64,000 nt of DNA from JAGQSZ01 sp049647585. GTDB taxonomy: Bacteria > Actinomycetota > Acidimicrobiia > Acidimicrobiales > Microtrichaceae. The DNA lies in contig JBARXY010000039.1 in the NCBI GenBank assembly GCA_049647585.1, forward strand, positions 52,484 through 116,483, written 5' to 3'. The translations under genes were made by a program, and so were the position numbers. Shown here in pieces: positions 8,924 to 18,011 of the stretch (its first letter is position 1; each line of letters begins with the position of its first letter). The notes under the pieces were generated by a model. It did not search any database, had not been told where the DNA came from, and was given only the letters and a program-made list of their open reading frames with translations.

Positions 8924-10084
8924 TCAGCGTTGCCAGCCCAGCACCCGGAAGCCGCCAAGTCCCGCCTCGTCGCAGAGCGCCTCCGCCTCGGAGACTCGAC
9001 TCCTCGCTCGGATCGCGGCCAAGTCCGGGGCGCTGGCGCTTTCGTCCCAGATACGCCGACCTTCCTCGACCAGATCGGCGACTCCGAGTGCAGTAAGCCA
9101 CTCGGCCTGCGAGACGTTGAACTTCCAGGGCGAGAGCCGCGCCAACTGATCCAGGGCCACGTCGCAGGTGATGTCCTGACTTCCGGGTTCGTCGAGTGGC
9201 GAACCTCCCCGGCCGTGGTCGCGATAGGTCCGCAGCCATTGCGAAGGGTCCAGTTGGGCGAGTTCTGTCGTCGAACGGCAGTAGTCGATGATGACCACCA
9301 CCCCATCTGGCGACCTGACGAGGTCCAGCGCTTTGGCGAGCCAGCGAATCGCCGCCTGCTGGACAGGAATCCTCGCTCCGAGCCTTGCATCCGGAACCAC
9401 CTGTTTCGCCCACTCGCGTATCCCGGAGTCATCCGGACCCAGCGGCTCCAACCGCTCGACCAGGTGGACTCCAGCATCGACGGTGCCACCATCCACGGTG
9501 GAGGTCCTGGAGGAGTCAGAGGAACTGACGTCTATGTGGACCTCGCTCCAGCCAGCAGCTGTCCGCTCGATCACCCGAATGGGAATGTTGTCGAGAAGTT
9601 CGTTTGCGAAGATGACATCCACCGGAGCTTCGAGATCGTCCATCTCGGCGTGGGAGAGGAAGGTCGGCCCTTTGTCCCGAGGCCCCTCCAGCGTCGTATC
9701 AGCGCTGATCGAAAGGTGGTCGCTCTGCCTCTGGCGCAGCTCGGCCGACCGCTCGACCAGGTGATACTCAAGCGCCGCACCACACAGTGGTGAGGCAGCC
9801 TTGACAGCGATAGCCAGGGCGCCGCGTCCGGCTGCGACCTCGGCCACGACGAACCGATCAGGACGGCCGGCGTCGATCCAGAGCCGGTCGAGATGGCGAG
9901 CGAAAAGCGCTCCGAACAGCGGTCCGACCTCCGGGCTGGTCAGAAAGTCTCCGCCGACACGACCCGCTCCTGATCCACGGGTGAAGAAACCGAATTCCCG
10001 GTGGTACAGCGCCGCCTCGACGAAGTCGTCGAAGCGCAGCGGACCGGTCGAGCGGATCCGGTCAACCAGCTCGTCTAGGAGCAC
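8924..10084 (-). CDS. NDUFAF7/MidA-type SAM-dependent methyltransferase (DUF185)
   Basis: A 386-residue Rossmann methyltransferase: N-terminal FDDFVEAALYHREFGFFTRG, then GGDFLTSPEVGPLFGALFARHL, SAM site VVAEVAAGRGALA, and IFANELLDNIPIRVI, all typical of the DUF185/MidA family. In animals the homologue NDUFAF7 symmetrically dimethylates Arg85 of the complex I subunit NDUFS2 (NuoD) and is needed for assembly. Here it lies 58 bases downstream of nuoN of the 11-subunit operon, so a role on that NuoD is likely by context. GTG start. The 124 bases between it and phosphoketolase show nothing clear. Confidence 0.85.
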   Translation of the reverse strand: MLLDELVDRIRSTGPLRFDDFVEAALYHREFGFFTRGSGAGRVGGDFLTSPEVGPLFGALFARHLDRLWIDAGRPDRFVVAEVAAGRGALAIAVKAASPLCGAALEYHLVERSAELRQRQSDHLSISADTTLEGPRDKGPTFLSHAEMDDLEAPVDVIFANELLDNIPIRVIERTAAGWSEVHIDVSSSDSSRTSTVDGGTVDAGVHLVERLEPLGPDDSGIREWAKQVVPDARLGARIPVQQAAIRWLAKALDLVRSPDGVVVIIDYCRSTTELAQLDPSQWLRTYRDHGRGGSPLDEPGSQDITCDVALDQLARLSPWKFNVSQAEWLTALGVADLVEEGRRIWDESASAPDLAAIRARSRVSEAEALCDEAGLGGFRVLGWQR

Positions 10085-10142
10085 CGTTGCCCAGTACCAG
10101 CAAGCAACCCGGGGCCAGCCATCAAATACCAGCCACCCGGTA

Positions 10143-11666
10143 CTAGCCGCCCAGTACTGCTGCGACCGGACCGAAGGTACTGACGTCGGTCACCAAGCCG
10201 GGTGCCACTCCGAGGAGGAGCGTGACGACGGCCGAGATGAGGATCGCACCCACCAAGCCCGGAGGTACGCGAACAGGCGAAACGTCGCCGTCCAAGGCCT
10301 CTTCGAACCACATCGCACGACAGACGTTCAGGTAGTAGAACGCCGATATGACTGCGTTGATCGACAGGACAATGGCGAGGAAGTAACCGATCCCTGTGTG
10401 GGCCCCGACCAGCGCCTGCCAGATGGCCAGCTTGGCGAACCAGCCACCGAACGGCGGGATGCCGGTGAGAGAAGCCAGGAAGAAGGTCATCATCACTGTC
10501 AGACCCGGTGCGTACTTGAACAGGCCTGCATATGAGGTGATCTCTGCGGACCGGGTCTTGCGAGCGACTGCAATCACTACTGCGAAGGCGCCCAGGTTCA
10601 TCGCTGCATAGATCACCAGGTAGACAACGATCGAGCTGAGTGCCTGGTCACGGGCGTTCTCGACCACGGCAAAGGCCGCGAGCATGAAGCCGGCATGGGC
10701 GATACCCGAATAGGCGAGCATCCGGACGATGTTCTCCTGCTTCAGGGCGATCAGGTTTCCGACGGTCATCGAAAGGACCGCCAGCACTGCGAACACTGGC
10801 TGGACGATGTCAGGACGGGTGTAGAAGCAGAAGAACACCAGCTGGATCAGTGCGACGAAACCACCGGTCTTCGACGACACCGCCAGGAAAGCAGTCACCG
10901 GGGTGGGGGCACCCTCGTAGACGTCGGGAGCCCAGAAATGGAATGGCACCGATGAGACCTTGAAGGCAAAGCCGATGACCACGAAGATCAACGCGATGGT
11001 GATGATAGGGGCGCCCCGGCCGTCGCCGATCTCGAGCAGGTTCTGGGCGATGACGTCGAGGCGGGTCGATTTGCCGACTCCAAAGAGAAGCGACATTCCG
11101 TAGAGCATCACCGCTGACGCGAATATGCCCATCAGGAAGTACTTCATTCCTGCTTCGTTGGACTTGACGTCGGCTTTGCGCCAAGAGGCGAGCATGTAGG
11201 CCGGCATGGACAGCAACTCGAGGGCCAGGAAGATGGTGATCAGGTCACGTGCCGAGCACATGAACACCATGCCCAGCGTCGAGGTCAACAGCAGGGAGTA
11301 GTACTCGCTCTCCCAGTAGTCACCCTCGGCGACGTAGTTCGTCGACAGCAGTACCACGACGTATGTGGCAACAAGGAACAGCGCCTTGAGCACCAGCGAC
11401 ATCGAATCGACGACATATGCCCCGTCGAAGAGCACTCGGGGCGTGCCGTCGACCGCGAGGGTGATGATCGGTATCAACGCCCCAAGGACGGTGATGTTCG
11501 CCAGAGTCGGCATGTAGGCGCGGGCTCTGTCGAGTTTCACCGAGTCCAGGAGGATCAACACGAGTGCGCCGACCGTCAGGACGATCTCGGGCGCCAGGGC
11601 GTGCCAGTCGAGCCTGGGGGTCTGGAAGACCTCGTCGGGGAGATACTGCAACAGAGAGGCGAGCAC
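10143..11666 (-). CDS. nuoN: Complex I subunit N (11-subunit operon)
   Basis: Antiporter-like proton-pumping subunit of 507 residues, multi-spanning throughout. Seen: LEILSMPAYMLAS-like segment LALELLSMPAYMLASWRKADVKSNEAGMKY in outline, a conserved VPFHFWAPDVYEGAPTPVTAFL and MLAYSGIAHAGFML. It ends the operon, six bases downstream of nuoM. A second nuoN lies at 24231-25790 with about the same plan, so the pair are paralogues in separate operons, not a tandem duplication of one gene. Confidence 0.93.
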   Translation of the reverse strand: MLASLLQYLPDEVFQTPRLDWHALAPEIVLTVGALVLILLDSVKLDRARAYMPTLANITVLGALIPIITLAVDGTPRVLFDGAYVVDSMSLVLKALFLVATYVVVLLSTNYVAEGDYWESEYYSLLLTSTLGMVFMCSARDLITIFLALELLSMPAYMLASWRKADVKSNEAGMKYFLMGIFASAVMLYGMSLLFGVGKSTRLDVIAQNLLEIGDGRGAPIITIALIFVVIGFAFKVSSVPFHFWAPDVYEGAPTPVTAFLAVSSKTGGFVALIQLVFFCFYTRPDIVQPVFAVLAVLSMTVGNLIALKQENIVRMLAYSGIAHAGFMLAAFAVVENARDQALSSIVVYLVIYAAMNLGAFAVVIAVARKTRSAEITSYAGLFKYAPGLTVMMTFFLASLTGIPPFGGWFAKLAIWQALVGAHTGIGYFLAIVLSINAVISAFYYLNVCRAMWFEEALDGDVSPVRVPPGLVGAILISAVVTLLLGVAPGLVTDVSTFGPVAAVLGG

Positions 11667-11672
11667 CTTGGA

Positions 11673-13277
11673 TCAGCCTCCGACCATGTGGGCGATCGCT
11701 TCGACTACCGGCCTGGAAGTGTTGAACACGATGCTGGGCACGAAGCCGAGCACGATGATGCCGACGACTATCGGCAGCCATGCCATCCACTCGTAGGGGT
11801 TCATGTCGGTGATGTGTGGATCATCGACGAACTCCTCGGTCGGTGTGCCGAACGCGGTGCGCTGGTAGAGCCAGAGCAGGTAACCCGCAGCGAAGACGGT
11901 TCCGATCGCAGCGACCACCATCAGAGTGCGGAACAACACGACGTTGAGTCCGACGGCGGGGTCATAGGCGGAGAGGATCGCCGGGAACTCGCCCCAGAAT
12001 CCGGCCAAGCCGGGGAGACCGAGCGACGCCATCGTCGCTAGTCCGAAGATCCAACCCATCTTCGGGGCTGGAATCAACAGACCACCGAGACGTCTGATCT
12101 CGAGGGTGTGGTAGCGGTCCTTCATGGAGCCGGCGATGAAGAACAACAGCCCGGTGATCAAACCGTGGGCGACCATTCCGAACACCGCGGCGTTCATGCC
12201 GAACGAAGTCAGCGTCGAGATACCGAGCATCGTGTAGCCCATGTGGGCGACGGACGAGAACGCGATCAGACGCTTCATGTCGGTCTGGGCGAGACATCCG
12301 AGAGCGCCGTAGATGATTCCGATCGCCGCCAGGATCCCGATGGCGGGCGCCCATTCACGGGCTGCACTTGGGAGGATCGGGATGGCGATGCGGATGAAGC
12401 CGTAGGTGCCGAGCTTCAGCAGGATTGCGGCCAGGATGACCGAGCCCTGCGTCGGGGCCTGGGTGTGTGCGTCCGGAAGCCAGGTGTGCAGCGGGAACAG
12501 CGGAACTTTGACGCCGAATCCGAGGAACATTCCACCGAAGACGATGACAGCTGTGGTCTTGGCGATTCCGGCAGCACCGGCGATGGTCAGCGCCGGCATC
12601 CCGAACGTTCGGAGCGGGTCACCAGCTTGCAGGTCGGCGAAGCGGGGTGCGAGTGCATGAAGCTGCTCGAGCGCCGCACCTGAGGGCGCCTTCGACAGGA
12701 AGTAGACCGCCACGAAGGCGACGATCATGAACGCCGACCCGAAGAAGGTGTAGAGGAAGAACTTGATCGATGCGTAGCGACGCTCCGGTCCGCCCCAGAC
12801 GCCGATCAGGAAATACATCGGCAGCAGGGTCGCCTCGAAGAAGACGAAGAAGAGCATCAGGTCCTGGGCCATGAAGGAACCCAGCATCGCGGTCTCGAGA
12901 ACCAGCATCAGGGCGAAGAACGCCTTGAAGTTGCCCGGATCCGGAACGTGGTTCCAGCTGTAAATGAGCACCAACGGCATGATGAAGAGCGTCAAGCCGA
13001 TAAGAGGCATCGCCAGTCCGTCCATGCCGAGGATGAACCGACTGTTGATCAGGTCGATCCAGCTGTGGTCGACGACGAACTGAAGCTCTGAGCCACGGTC
13101 GAAGTTGTAGTTGACCAGCAGCAGGACCCCCATGACGAACGCCGCTATCGAGGAGACGATGCCGACCAGCTTTATGGTCGCTTCGTTCTCCTTGGGGAAG
13201 GCAAGCATCACCACCGCGCCCACCAGAGGTAGGAACAGTGTGAGGATCAGGCCCCAGTCGTTCAGGAAACTCTTCAT
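11673..13277 (-). CDS. nuoM: Complex I subunit M (11-subunit operon)
   Basis: Antiporter-like subunit of 534 residues with about 14 membrane segments. Seen: FFVFFEATLLPMYFLIGVWGG (the conserved glutamate of the pump), the KVPLFPLHTWLPDAHTQAPT loop, and MKRLIAFSSVAHMGY with the conserved lysine. In the membrane arm it should translocate one proton per cycle. It follows nuoL after 25 bases and precedes nuoN by 5 bases, so they are almost surely co-transcribed. Confidence 0.94.
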   Translation of the reverse strand: MKSFLNDWGLILTLFLPLVGAVVMLAFPKENEATIKLVGIVSSIAAFVMGVLLLVNYNFDRGSELQFVVDHSWIDLINSRFILGMDGLAMPLIGLTLFIMPLVLIYSWNHVPDPGNFKAFFALMLVLETAMLGSFMAQDLMLFFVFFEATLLPMYFLIGVWGGPERRYASIKFFLYTFFGSAFMIVAFVAVYFLSKAPSGAALEQLHALAPRFADLQAGDPLRTFGMPALTIAGAAGIAKTTAVIVFGGMFLGFGVKVPLFPLHTWLPDAHTQAPTQGSVILAAILLKLGTYGFIRIAIPILPSAAREWAPAIGILAAIGIIYGALGCLAQTDMKRLIAFSSVAHMGYTMLGISTLTSFGMNAAVFGMVAHGLITGLLFFIAGSMKDRYHTLEIRRLGGLLIPAPKMGWIFGLATMASLGLPGLAGFWGEFPAILSAYDPAVGLNVVLFRTLMVVAAIGTVFAAGYLLWLYQRTAFGTPTEEFVDDPHITDMNPYEWMAWLPIVVGIIVLGFVPSIVFNTSRPVVEAIAHMVGG

Positions 13278-13302
13278 CGGTTTCGGCTCTCCCTGTCGTT
13301 CA

Positions 13303-15483
13303 TCAGCCGATTGCCACTACGAATATGGCGGCCAGAATGGCCGAAGCCGCAAAGAACACTGCGGTGTACTGCTGGATGCGACCGGTCTGGGTGACGCGAA
13401 GTGCGCCGCCCATCTCGTTCGCCGTCTTGCCTATGCCATTGACAGCACCATCGACGACGGCCCTGTCGATGTACTTGTGGACGATCAGGCCGAAGCCGAC
13501 CGTTCCCTTGCCGACGAGATTCACAACACCGTCGATCACGTTCTGGTTGACCCAGTTGGTCGCCCAGGCGAATGGGCCCTTGATGAAACCGACGATGACG
13601 GTTTCATAGAGCCAGTCGAAGTAGTACTTGTTGACAAGAATGTTCTTGCCGAGACCAGCAAGCCTGTTGCGTGAGGCGAGGCCGTGCAGCGCAGAGAAGG
13701 CGCCCTTCCAGTAGTACAGGTAGACCACGGCCAGTCCGGCTAGTGCGACGCCGAACGAAAGGACGGCCAGCCCGGGGTTGAACGAGGCAACTCCGATATG
13801 CGGGAAGTACATGCCGATGGGCTGGACGTAGTGCTCGAAGGCGTGCGCTCCGATGATCGGCACGTCCCAAGGCAGGTTTGCCAGGCCGGCGACGACGGCG
13901 AAGAATGCCAGGATCATCAGCGGGACCGTGATCCGCGGCCCGGATTCGTGCGGGGTGCCGTGGCCGCGGTATTCGCCGAAGAAGGCGTACCAGATGGTCC
14001 GCATCATGTAGGCAGCGGTGCAGAACGCTCCGAGCAGCAACATGATCAACATCAGATGGTAGGTGCCGTTTGCTCCCTCGCCACCGGGGAACGAGCCGGC
14101 CCCGGCGAGAATCTCGTCCTTGGACCAGAAACCTGCGAGCGGGAAGATGCCCGACAGAGCGAGCGTCGCCAGAACGTAGGTGGCGAAGGTCTTCGGCATG
14201 ATCTTCCTGAGGCCACCCATGTCATCGACCATGTCGAAGCTGTGGTGGCACGCGTGGCTGAGCGAACCGGCACCAAGGAACAAGCACGCCTTGAAGAACG
14301 CGTGGGTGAACAGGTGGAACAGCGCTGCAGTCCAAGCCCCCATGCCCAACGCCGTGACCATGAAGCCCAGCTGCGACACCGTTGAATAGGCGAGCACCTT
14401 CTTGATGTCCTTCTGGACGAAGGCCAGCAGCGCACCGAACAGTGCTGTGATGGCACCGATCATCGCCAGCGGGTTGACCGAGGAACCGCTGATCGAGAAG
14501 CCCTCGAAGAAGACCGGGTACAGGCGGGCGACCATGTAGATACCCGCGCAGACCATCGTTGCTGCGTGAAGCAACGCGGACACCGGCGTAGGACCGGCCA
14601 TGGCGTCGGGCAACCAGGTATGCAGGATGAACTGCCCCGACTTGGACATGACTGCCGCCATCAGGCACAACGAGGCGATGAGCAGCGTCGAGTGCCCGAT
14701 TCCGCCCTCAGTCGCGAGGATGTTGATGTCGAGTAACGAGAAGGAACGGTCGGCCGCGAAGTACAGGATGATGATGCCGATGATCAGTCCAATATCACCG
14801 ACACGGTTGGTGAGGAACGCCTTCATGGCTGCGTCGGAGTTGGGCTTGTCCTCCCACCAGTGGCCGATCAGCACAAAGGAACAGAGACCCACCAACTCCC
14901 AGCCGACGAGCATCTGCAGTGTGTTCTCGGATACGACGAACAGCAGCATTGCTGCGGTGAACATCGACAGGAAGGCGAAGTAGTGGGTGTAGCGGCGGTC
15001 ACCGCCGACGTAGTCGGTGCTGAAGATGTGGACCAGCAGCGAGATGAAGGTGACTACGACCAGCATCATTGCGGCCTGGCCGTCGATCAGCGTGCCGACC
15101 GTTACCGTGTTGTCACCGCTCTCGAACCACTTGAGGCAGCTGACGACCGGTCGGGTTGCGGCTTCCTCACCGCCGGAGGCAGCGGCTGTTACTGCCCTAC
15201 CGGCACCGCTCTCCATCCCACGGGCTTCGGCCGCAACCTTGGAACAGCTGTCACCGACATTTGCCAGAGCAGCTGCCTCGCCATGACCATGACCAGTCGG
15301 GTTGTCGTTGGTCCAGGCGATCCAGTTGCCCGCCAGCAGCAGCGAGAACACGAAGGCCGCGCCCAGGAACAGGATGCCGATCTCTGATCCCTTGCGAGGC
15401 ATCTTCTTGCCGAAGAGCAGGATCAGAATGAACGACAGGCCCATGAGGGCAGGGACGATCCAGGCGTGGGTGAAGAACCACAT
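13303..15483 (-). CDS. nuoL: Complex I subunit L (11-subunit operon), with extra loop
   Basis: Distal antiporter-like subunit, 726 residues against 656 for its paralogue in this window. Core motifs: ENTLQMLVGWELVGLCSF, HTWLPDAMAGPTPVSALLHAATMV, KKVLAYSTVSQLGFM, FTHAFFKACLFLGAGS. The extra length is partly an insertion at residues about 58-115 between the first membrane segments, rich in Ala/Gly/Glu with cysteines at 80 and 116. A C-terminal tail carries the lateral helix region. ATG at 15483; the nuoK stop is 5 bases away. Confidence 0.94.
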   Translation of the reverse strand: MWFFTHAWIVPALMGLSFILILLFGKKMPRKGSEIGILFLGAAFVFSLLLAGNWIAWTNDNPTGHGHGEAAALANVGDSCSKVAAEARGMESGAGRAVTAAASGGEEAATRPVVSCLKWFESGDNTVTVGTLIDGQAAMMLVVVTFISLLVHIFSTDYVGGDRRYTHYFAFLSMFTAAMLLFVVSENTLQMLVGWELVGLCSFVLIGHWWEDKPNSDAAMKAFLTNRVGDIGLIIGIIILYFAADRSFSLLDINILATEGGIGHSTLLIASLCLMAAVMSKSGQFILHTWLPDAMAGPTPVSALLHAATMVCAGIYMVARLYPVFFEGFSISGSSVNPLAMIGAITALFGALLAFVQKDIKKVLAYSTVSQLGFMVTALGMGAWTAALFHLFTHAFFKACLFLGAGSLSHACHHSFDMVDDMGGLRKIMPKTFATYVLATLALSGIFPLAGFWSKDEILAGAGSFPGGEGANGTYHLMLIMLLLGAFCTAAYMMRTIWYAFFGEYRGHGTPHESGPRITVPLMILAFFAVVAGLANLPWDVPIIGAHAFEHYVQPIGMYFPHIGVASFNPGLAVLSFGVALAGLAVVYLYYWKGAFSALHGLASRNRLAGLGKNILVNKYYFDWLYETVIVGFIKGPFAWATNWVNQNVIDGVVNLVGKGTVGFGLIVHKYIDRAVVDGAVNGIGKTANEMGGALRVTQTGRIQQYTAVFFAASAILAAIFVVAIG

Positions 15484-15488
15484 GTTTC

Positions 15489-15785
15489 TCAGCCCTTCAA
15501 CTCTCGGAGTTCGCTGACGTCGATATTGCGCTTGTTGCGGTATATGAGCAGCACGATCGCCAGGCCGATGCCGACCTCGGCCGCCGCGATGGCTATCACG
15601 AACAGTGCGAATGCCTGACCCGCCGTACCCCAGAAGGTGCTGAAGGCGACCAGGTTGATGTTGACCGCATTGAGGATCAACTCGACGGACATCAGTACGA
15701 GCACACCGTTCTTGCGAACAATTACTCCGTAGACACCGACCGAGAAGAGGATCGCGGAGAGAAGTAGGAACTGGTTCAGCAGCAT
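15489..15785 (-). CDS. nuoK: Complex I subunit K (11-subunit operon)
   Basis: A 98-residue subunit with three membrane segments. The conserved glutamates are in LMSVELILNAVNINLVAF and AIAAAEVGIGLAIVLLIYR. Start at the ATG at 15785 gives a normal NuoK length; the frame is open far upstream but that is antisense-like sequence over nuoJ and nuoI. It lies between nuoJ and nuoL with spacers of 14 and 5 bases. NuoK helps form the proton channel next to the quinone-driven part of the membrane arm. Confidence 0.94.
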   Translation of the reverse strand: MLLNQFLLLSAILFSVGVYGVIVRKNGVLVLMSVELILNAVNINLVAFSTFWGTAGQAFALFVIAIAAAEVGIGLAIVLLIYRNKRNIDVSELRELKG

Positions 15786-15799
15786 GGTGTTGGAGTCCC

Positions 15800-16408
15800 T
15801 CAGTCCTTCCGTGCCAGGACTATGGCCCCGATGAGCGCCGCGAGCAGAAGCACCGAGAGCATCTCGAACGGAAGCAGATAGTGGGAGAAGATCGTGTCGG
15901 CGACAGCTTGGGTACGACCGTTGGTGTTCGCACCCGCCGCGCCGGTATAGGCCTCGAAAGTGAGCTTGTCGCCGCTGAAGGTCTCGATCAGCGCATAGCT
16001 GAGTAGGGCCAGCAGTCCGACACCGACTCCGATGCCGATCCAACGCTGATTGTTGTCGAGGTCTTCGGAGACGCCCATCGGGGCACGTGTGAGCATGATG
16101 CCAAACAGGAAGAGGACCAGGATGGCACCCAGATAGACCAGGAACTGTGTGATTGCGACGAATTCGGCCTGCAGAAGCAGGTAGTTGATGCCGACCCCGC
16201 CGAGGACGATCATCAGCCACAGTGCTGCGTGGACCACGTTCTTTGTCGTGACCATTCGAATCGCGCCGTAGATCATGAGCACGGCGGTGAAGGCGAAGAC
16301 GACGTTCGCAGGAGCGCTGAACGTGAGCTCGGGATTGGCCGCGGCGTTGGTGACCGCAGGGTCCACCTGGGCAAGTAGGCCCGGGATTGACAGGTACGGC
16401 AAGGTCAT
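15800..16408 (-). CDS. nuoJ: Complex I subunit J (11-subunit operon)
   Basis: A 202-residue membrane subunit. Seen: NVVHAALWLMIVLGGVGINYLLL and QFLVYLGAILVLFLFGIMLTRA, which contain the conserved segment that changes conformation in NuoJ (YLGAILVLF). It has about five membrane segments and a polar linker at about residues 120-170. Its ATG overlaps the nuoI stop by four bases, giving translational coupling. Confidence 0.93.
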   Translation of the reverse strand: MTLPYLSIPGLLAQVDPAVTNAAANPELTFSAPANVVFAFTAVLMIYGAIRMVTTKNVVHAALWLMIVLGGVGINYLLLQAEFVAITQFLVYLGAILVLFLFGIMLTRAPMGVSEDLDNNQRWIGIGVGVGLLALLSYALIETFSGDKLTFEAYTGAAGANTNGRTQAVADTIFSHYLLPFEMLSVLLLAALIGAIVLARKD

Positions 16409-16953
16409 CGCGGCACCTTCTTGACCTTCGCTTCGGAACCCGCCTCATAGGGCTCGAAATCGGGAACGGTGTCCATCCACTGGTCCAGCCGGGACTTGTC
16501 GTGGAGCAGATCACCGATGTGAACTTCGGCGTATTCGTACTCGGGGCTCCAGAAGAGCGCCTCGAAGGGACAGACCTCGACGCAGATACCGCAGTACATG
16601 CAGAGCGAATAGTCGATGTCGAAACGATCCAGATCGTTGACCGAACGCGGCTTGCCGCCTTCACGACGTGGTGGTGCGAGGGTCTTGTGGGCCTCGATGT
16701 AGATGCACCAGTCGGGGCACTCGCGGGCGCACAACATGCACGCCGTGCAGTTCTCGATCTTGAGGGCGATCACACCCCTGGCCCGGGTTACAGGCTCTTC
16801 CTTCTCGTGGGGGTACTGCACGGTGGCAGCGCCCTTGGTAGGAGAAGGAGGCTTGGTGAGTCCATCGGGGAACATGGTCTCAACCGCTGTCTTCAGCGTT
16901 ACGCCGAGACCAGTGACGATCCCCTTGCCCGGAATCTTTGGAAGTTCAGGCAT
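16405..16953 (-). CDS. nuoI: Complex I subunit I, 2[4Fe-4S] (11-subunit operon)
   Basis: A 182-residue ferredoxin-like subunit that carries clusters N6a and N6b toward the quinone site. Two cluster motifs are visible: CTACMLCARECP and CMYCGICVEVCPFEAL. Start at the ATG at 16953, which overlaps the nuoH stop by one base (TGATG); earlier in-frame starts would run deep into nuoH. It has no long C-terminal tail, unlike the NuoI of the second operon. In the absence of NuoEFG these clusters may be the entry point for electrons from ferredoxin or another donor. Confidence 0.93.
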   Translation of the reverse strand: MPELPKIPGKGIVTGLGVTLKTAVETMFPDGLTKPPSPTKGAATVQYPHEKEEPVTRARGVIALKIENCTACMLCARECPDWCIYIEAHKTLAPPRREGGKPRSVNDLDRFDIDYSLCMYCGICVEVCPFEALFWSPEYEYAEVHIGDLLHDKSRLDQWMDTVPDFEPYEAGSEAKVKKVPR

Positions 16954-18011
16954 CAGAACACCACCTTCGCTAGAGCCGTGATCACGATGTTGACCAGGGC
17001 CAACGGGATCAGGACCTTCCAGGCGATCCGCTGGAGTTGATCCTCTCGGTAACGAGGAAGCGTGAAGCGGACCCAGAACACGACGCCGACCAAGAAGACG
17101 GCCTTGACCGAAATGACCATCGGTCCTACGACGTGCATCACGCCGGTGCCGAGACCCCAACTAGCCGGAAGCGCCCAGCCACCCAGGAACAGAGTCGAGG
17201 CTACGGCTGCGAATGCCACCGCTGTCGCGAACTCGGAGATGAAGTAGACGAGGAACCGGATGCCGGTGTATTCGACCTGGTAGCCGGCGACCAGTTCCGA
17301 CTCGGCGATCGGCATGTCGAAGGGCGACTGGGTCAACTCGGCCTGAACCGAGATCATGAAGATCAGGAATGCCACGCCCTGGGTGAGGATGTACGGGTTG
17401 CCAATCCCGTTCCAACCGAAGATCTCGCCGCCCGATTGCGCAGCGACTATGTCCTGCAGGTTGAGACTTCCGGCCGCGATGACGACACCGATGGTTGCGA
17501 GAACCATCGGAAGCTCATAGGCGATCAGCTGACCACCGGCTCGCAGCGCACCCATGAGGGCGTACTTGTTGGCCGATGCCCAGCCAGCCATCAGGATGCC
17601 GATCACCGACAGACCCGACATGGCGAGAACGAAATAGATACCGGTACCGAGGTCTGCGACGACGGCGTTGGGTCCCGCCGGGATGACGATGAACATCAGG
17701 AAGGTCGAAGCGAGCACTATGGCCGGGGCGAGTCCGAAGACCACCCGGTCGGAGTTCTCGGTGAAGATGTCTTCCTTCTGGAGCCACTTGCCAACCTCGG
17801 CGAGCAACTGGAGCGAGCCGTGGGGACCGGCTTCCATGGGGCCGAGACGGCTCTGCATGAAGCTGACGAACTTGAACAGGTACAGGTAGACGACGCCACC
17901 GGTCAGGCCGAGCAGCGCCACCAGGCCCAACAGGACCCGGATGATCGTCTGCTGCCAGTAGGCCAGTTCGAGTCCCAGTACAGCGTGCTGGGTCAGGATG
18001 GTCTGGGTCAT
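16953..18011 (-). CDS. nuoH: Complex I subunit H (11-subunit operon), divergent first loop
   Basis: A 352-residue membrane subunit forming the quinone chamber. Seen: RLGPMEAGPHGSLQ, GWASANKYALMGALRAGGQLIAYELP, QSPFDMPIAESELVAGYQVEYTGIRF (the acidic ExEL site), and FTLPRYREDQLQ. The near-universal WxERK motif at the end of the first helix is replaced by LYLFKFV (residues 43-49), so the Glu and Arg are missing. ATG at 18011 overlaps the nuoD stop (ATGA). The paralogue at 31610-32899 keeps FERKV. Confidence 0.93.
   Translation of the reverse strand: MTQTILTQHAVLGLELAYWQQTIIRVLLGLVALLGLTGGVVYLYLFKFVSFMQSRLGPMEAGPHGSLQLLAEVGKWLQKEDIFTENSDRVVFGLAPAIVLASTFLMFIVIPAGPNAVVADLGTGIYFVLAMSGLSVIGILMAGWASANKYALMGALRAGGQLIAYELPMVLATIGVVIAAGSLNLQDIVAAQSGGEIFGWNGIGNPYILTQGVAFLIFMISVQAELTQSPFDMPIAESELVAGYQVEYTGIRFLVYFISEFATAVAFAAVASTLFLGGWALPASWGLGTGVMHVVGPMVISVKAVFLVGVVFWVRFTLPRYREDQLQRIAWKVLIPLALVNIVITALAKVVF

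Noticed and set aside
8800..9492. Extension of phosphoketolase by about 230 residues to an upstream start
   Set aside because: It would overlap the methyltransferase gene; the extra part has no phosphoketolase sequence, and a GTG with a good ribosome site lies at 8799.
15786..16664. Long N-terminal extension of NuoK
   Set aside because: It overlaps nuoJ and nuoI in another frame; NuoK is normally about 100 residues and its ATG at 15785 is well placed.
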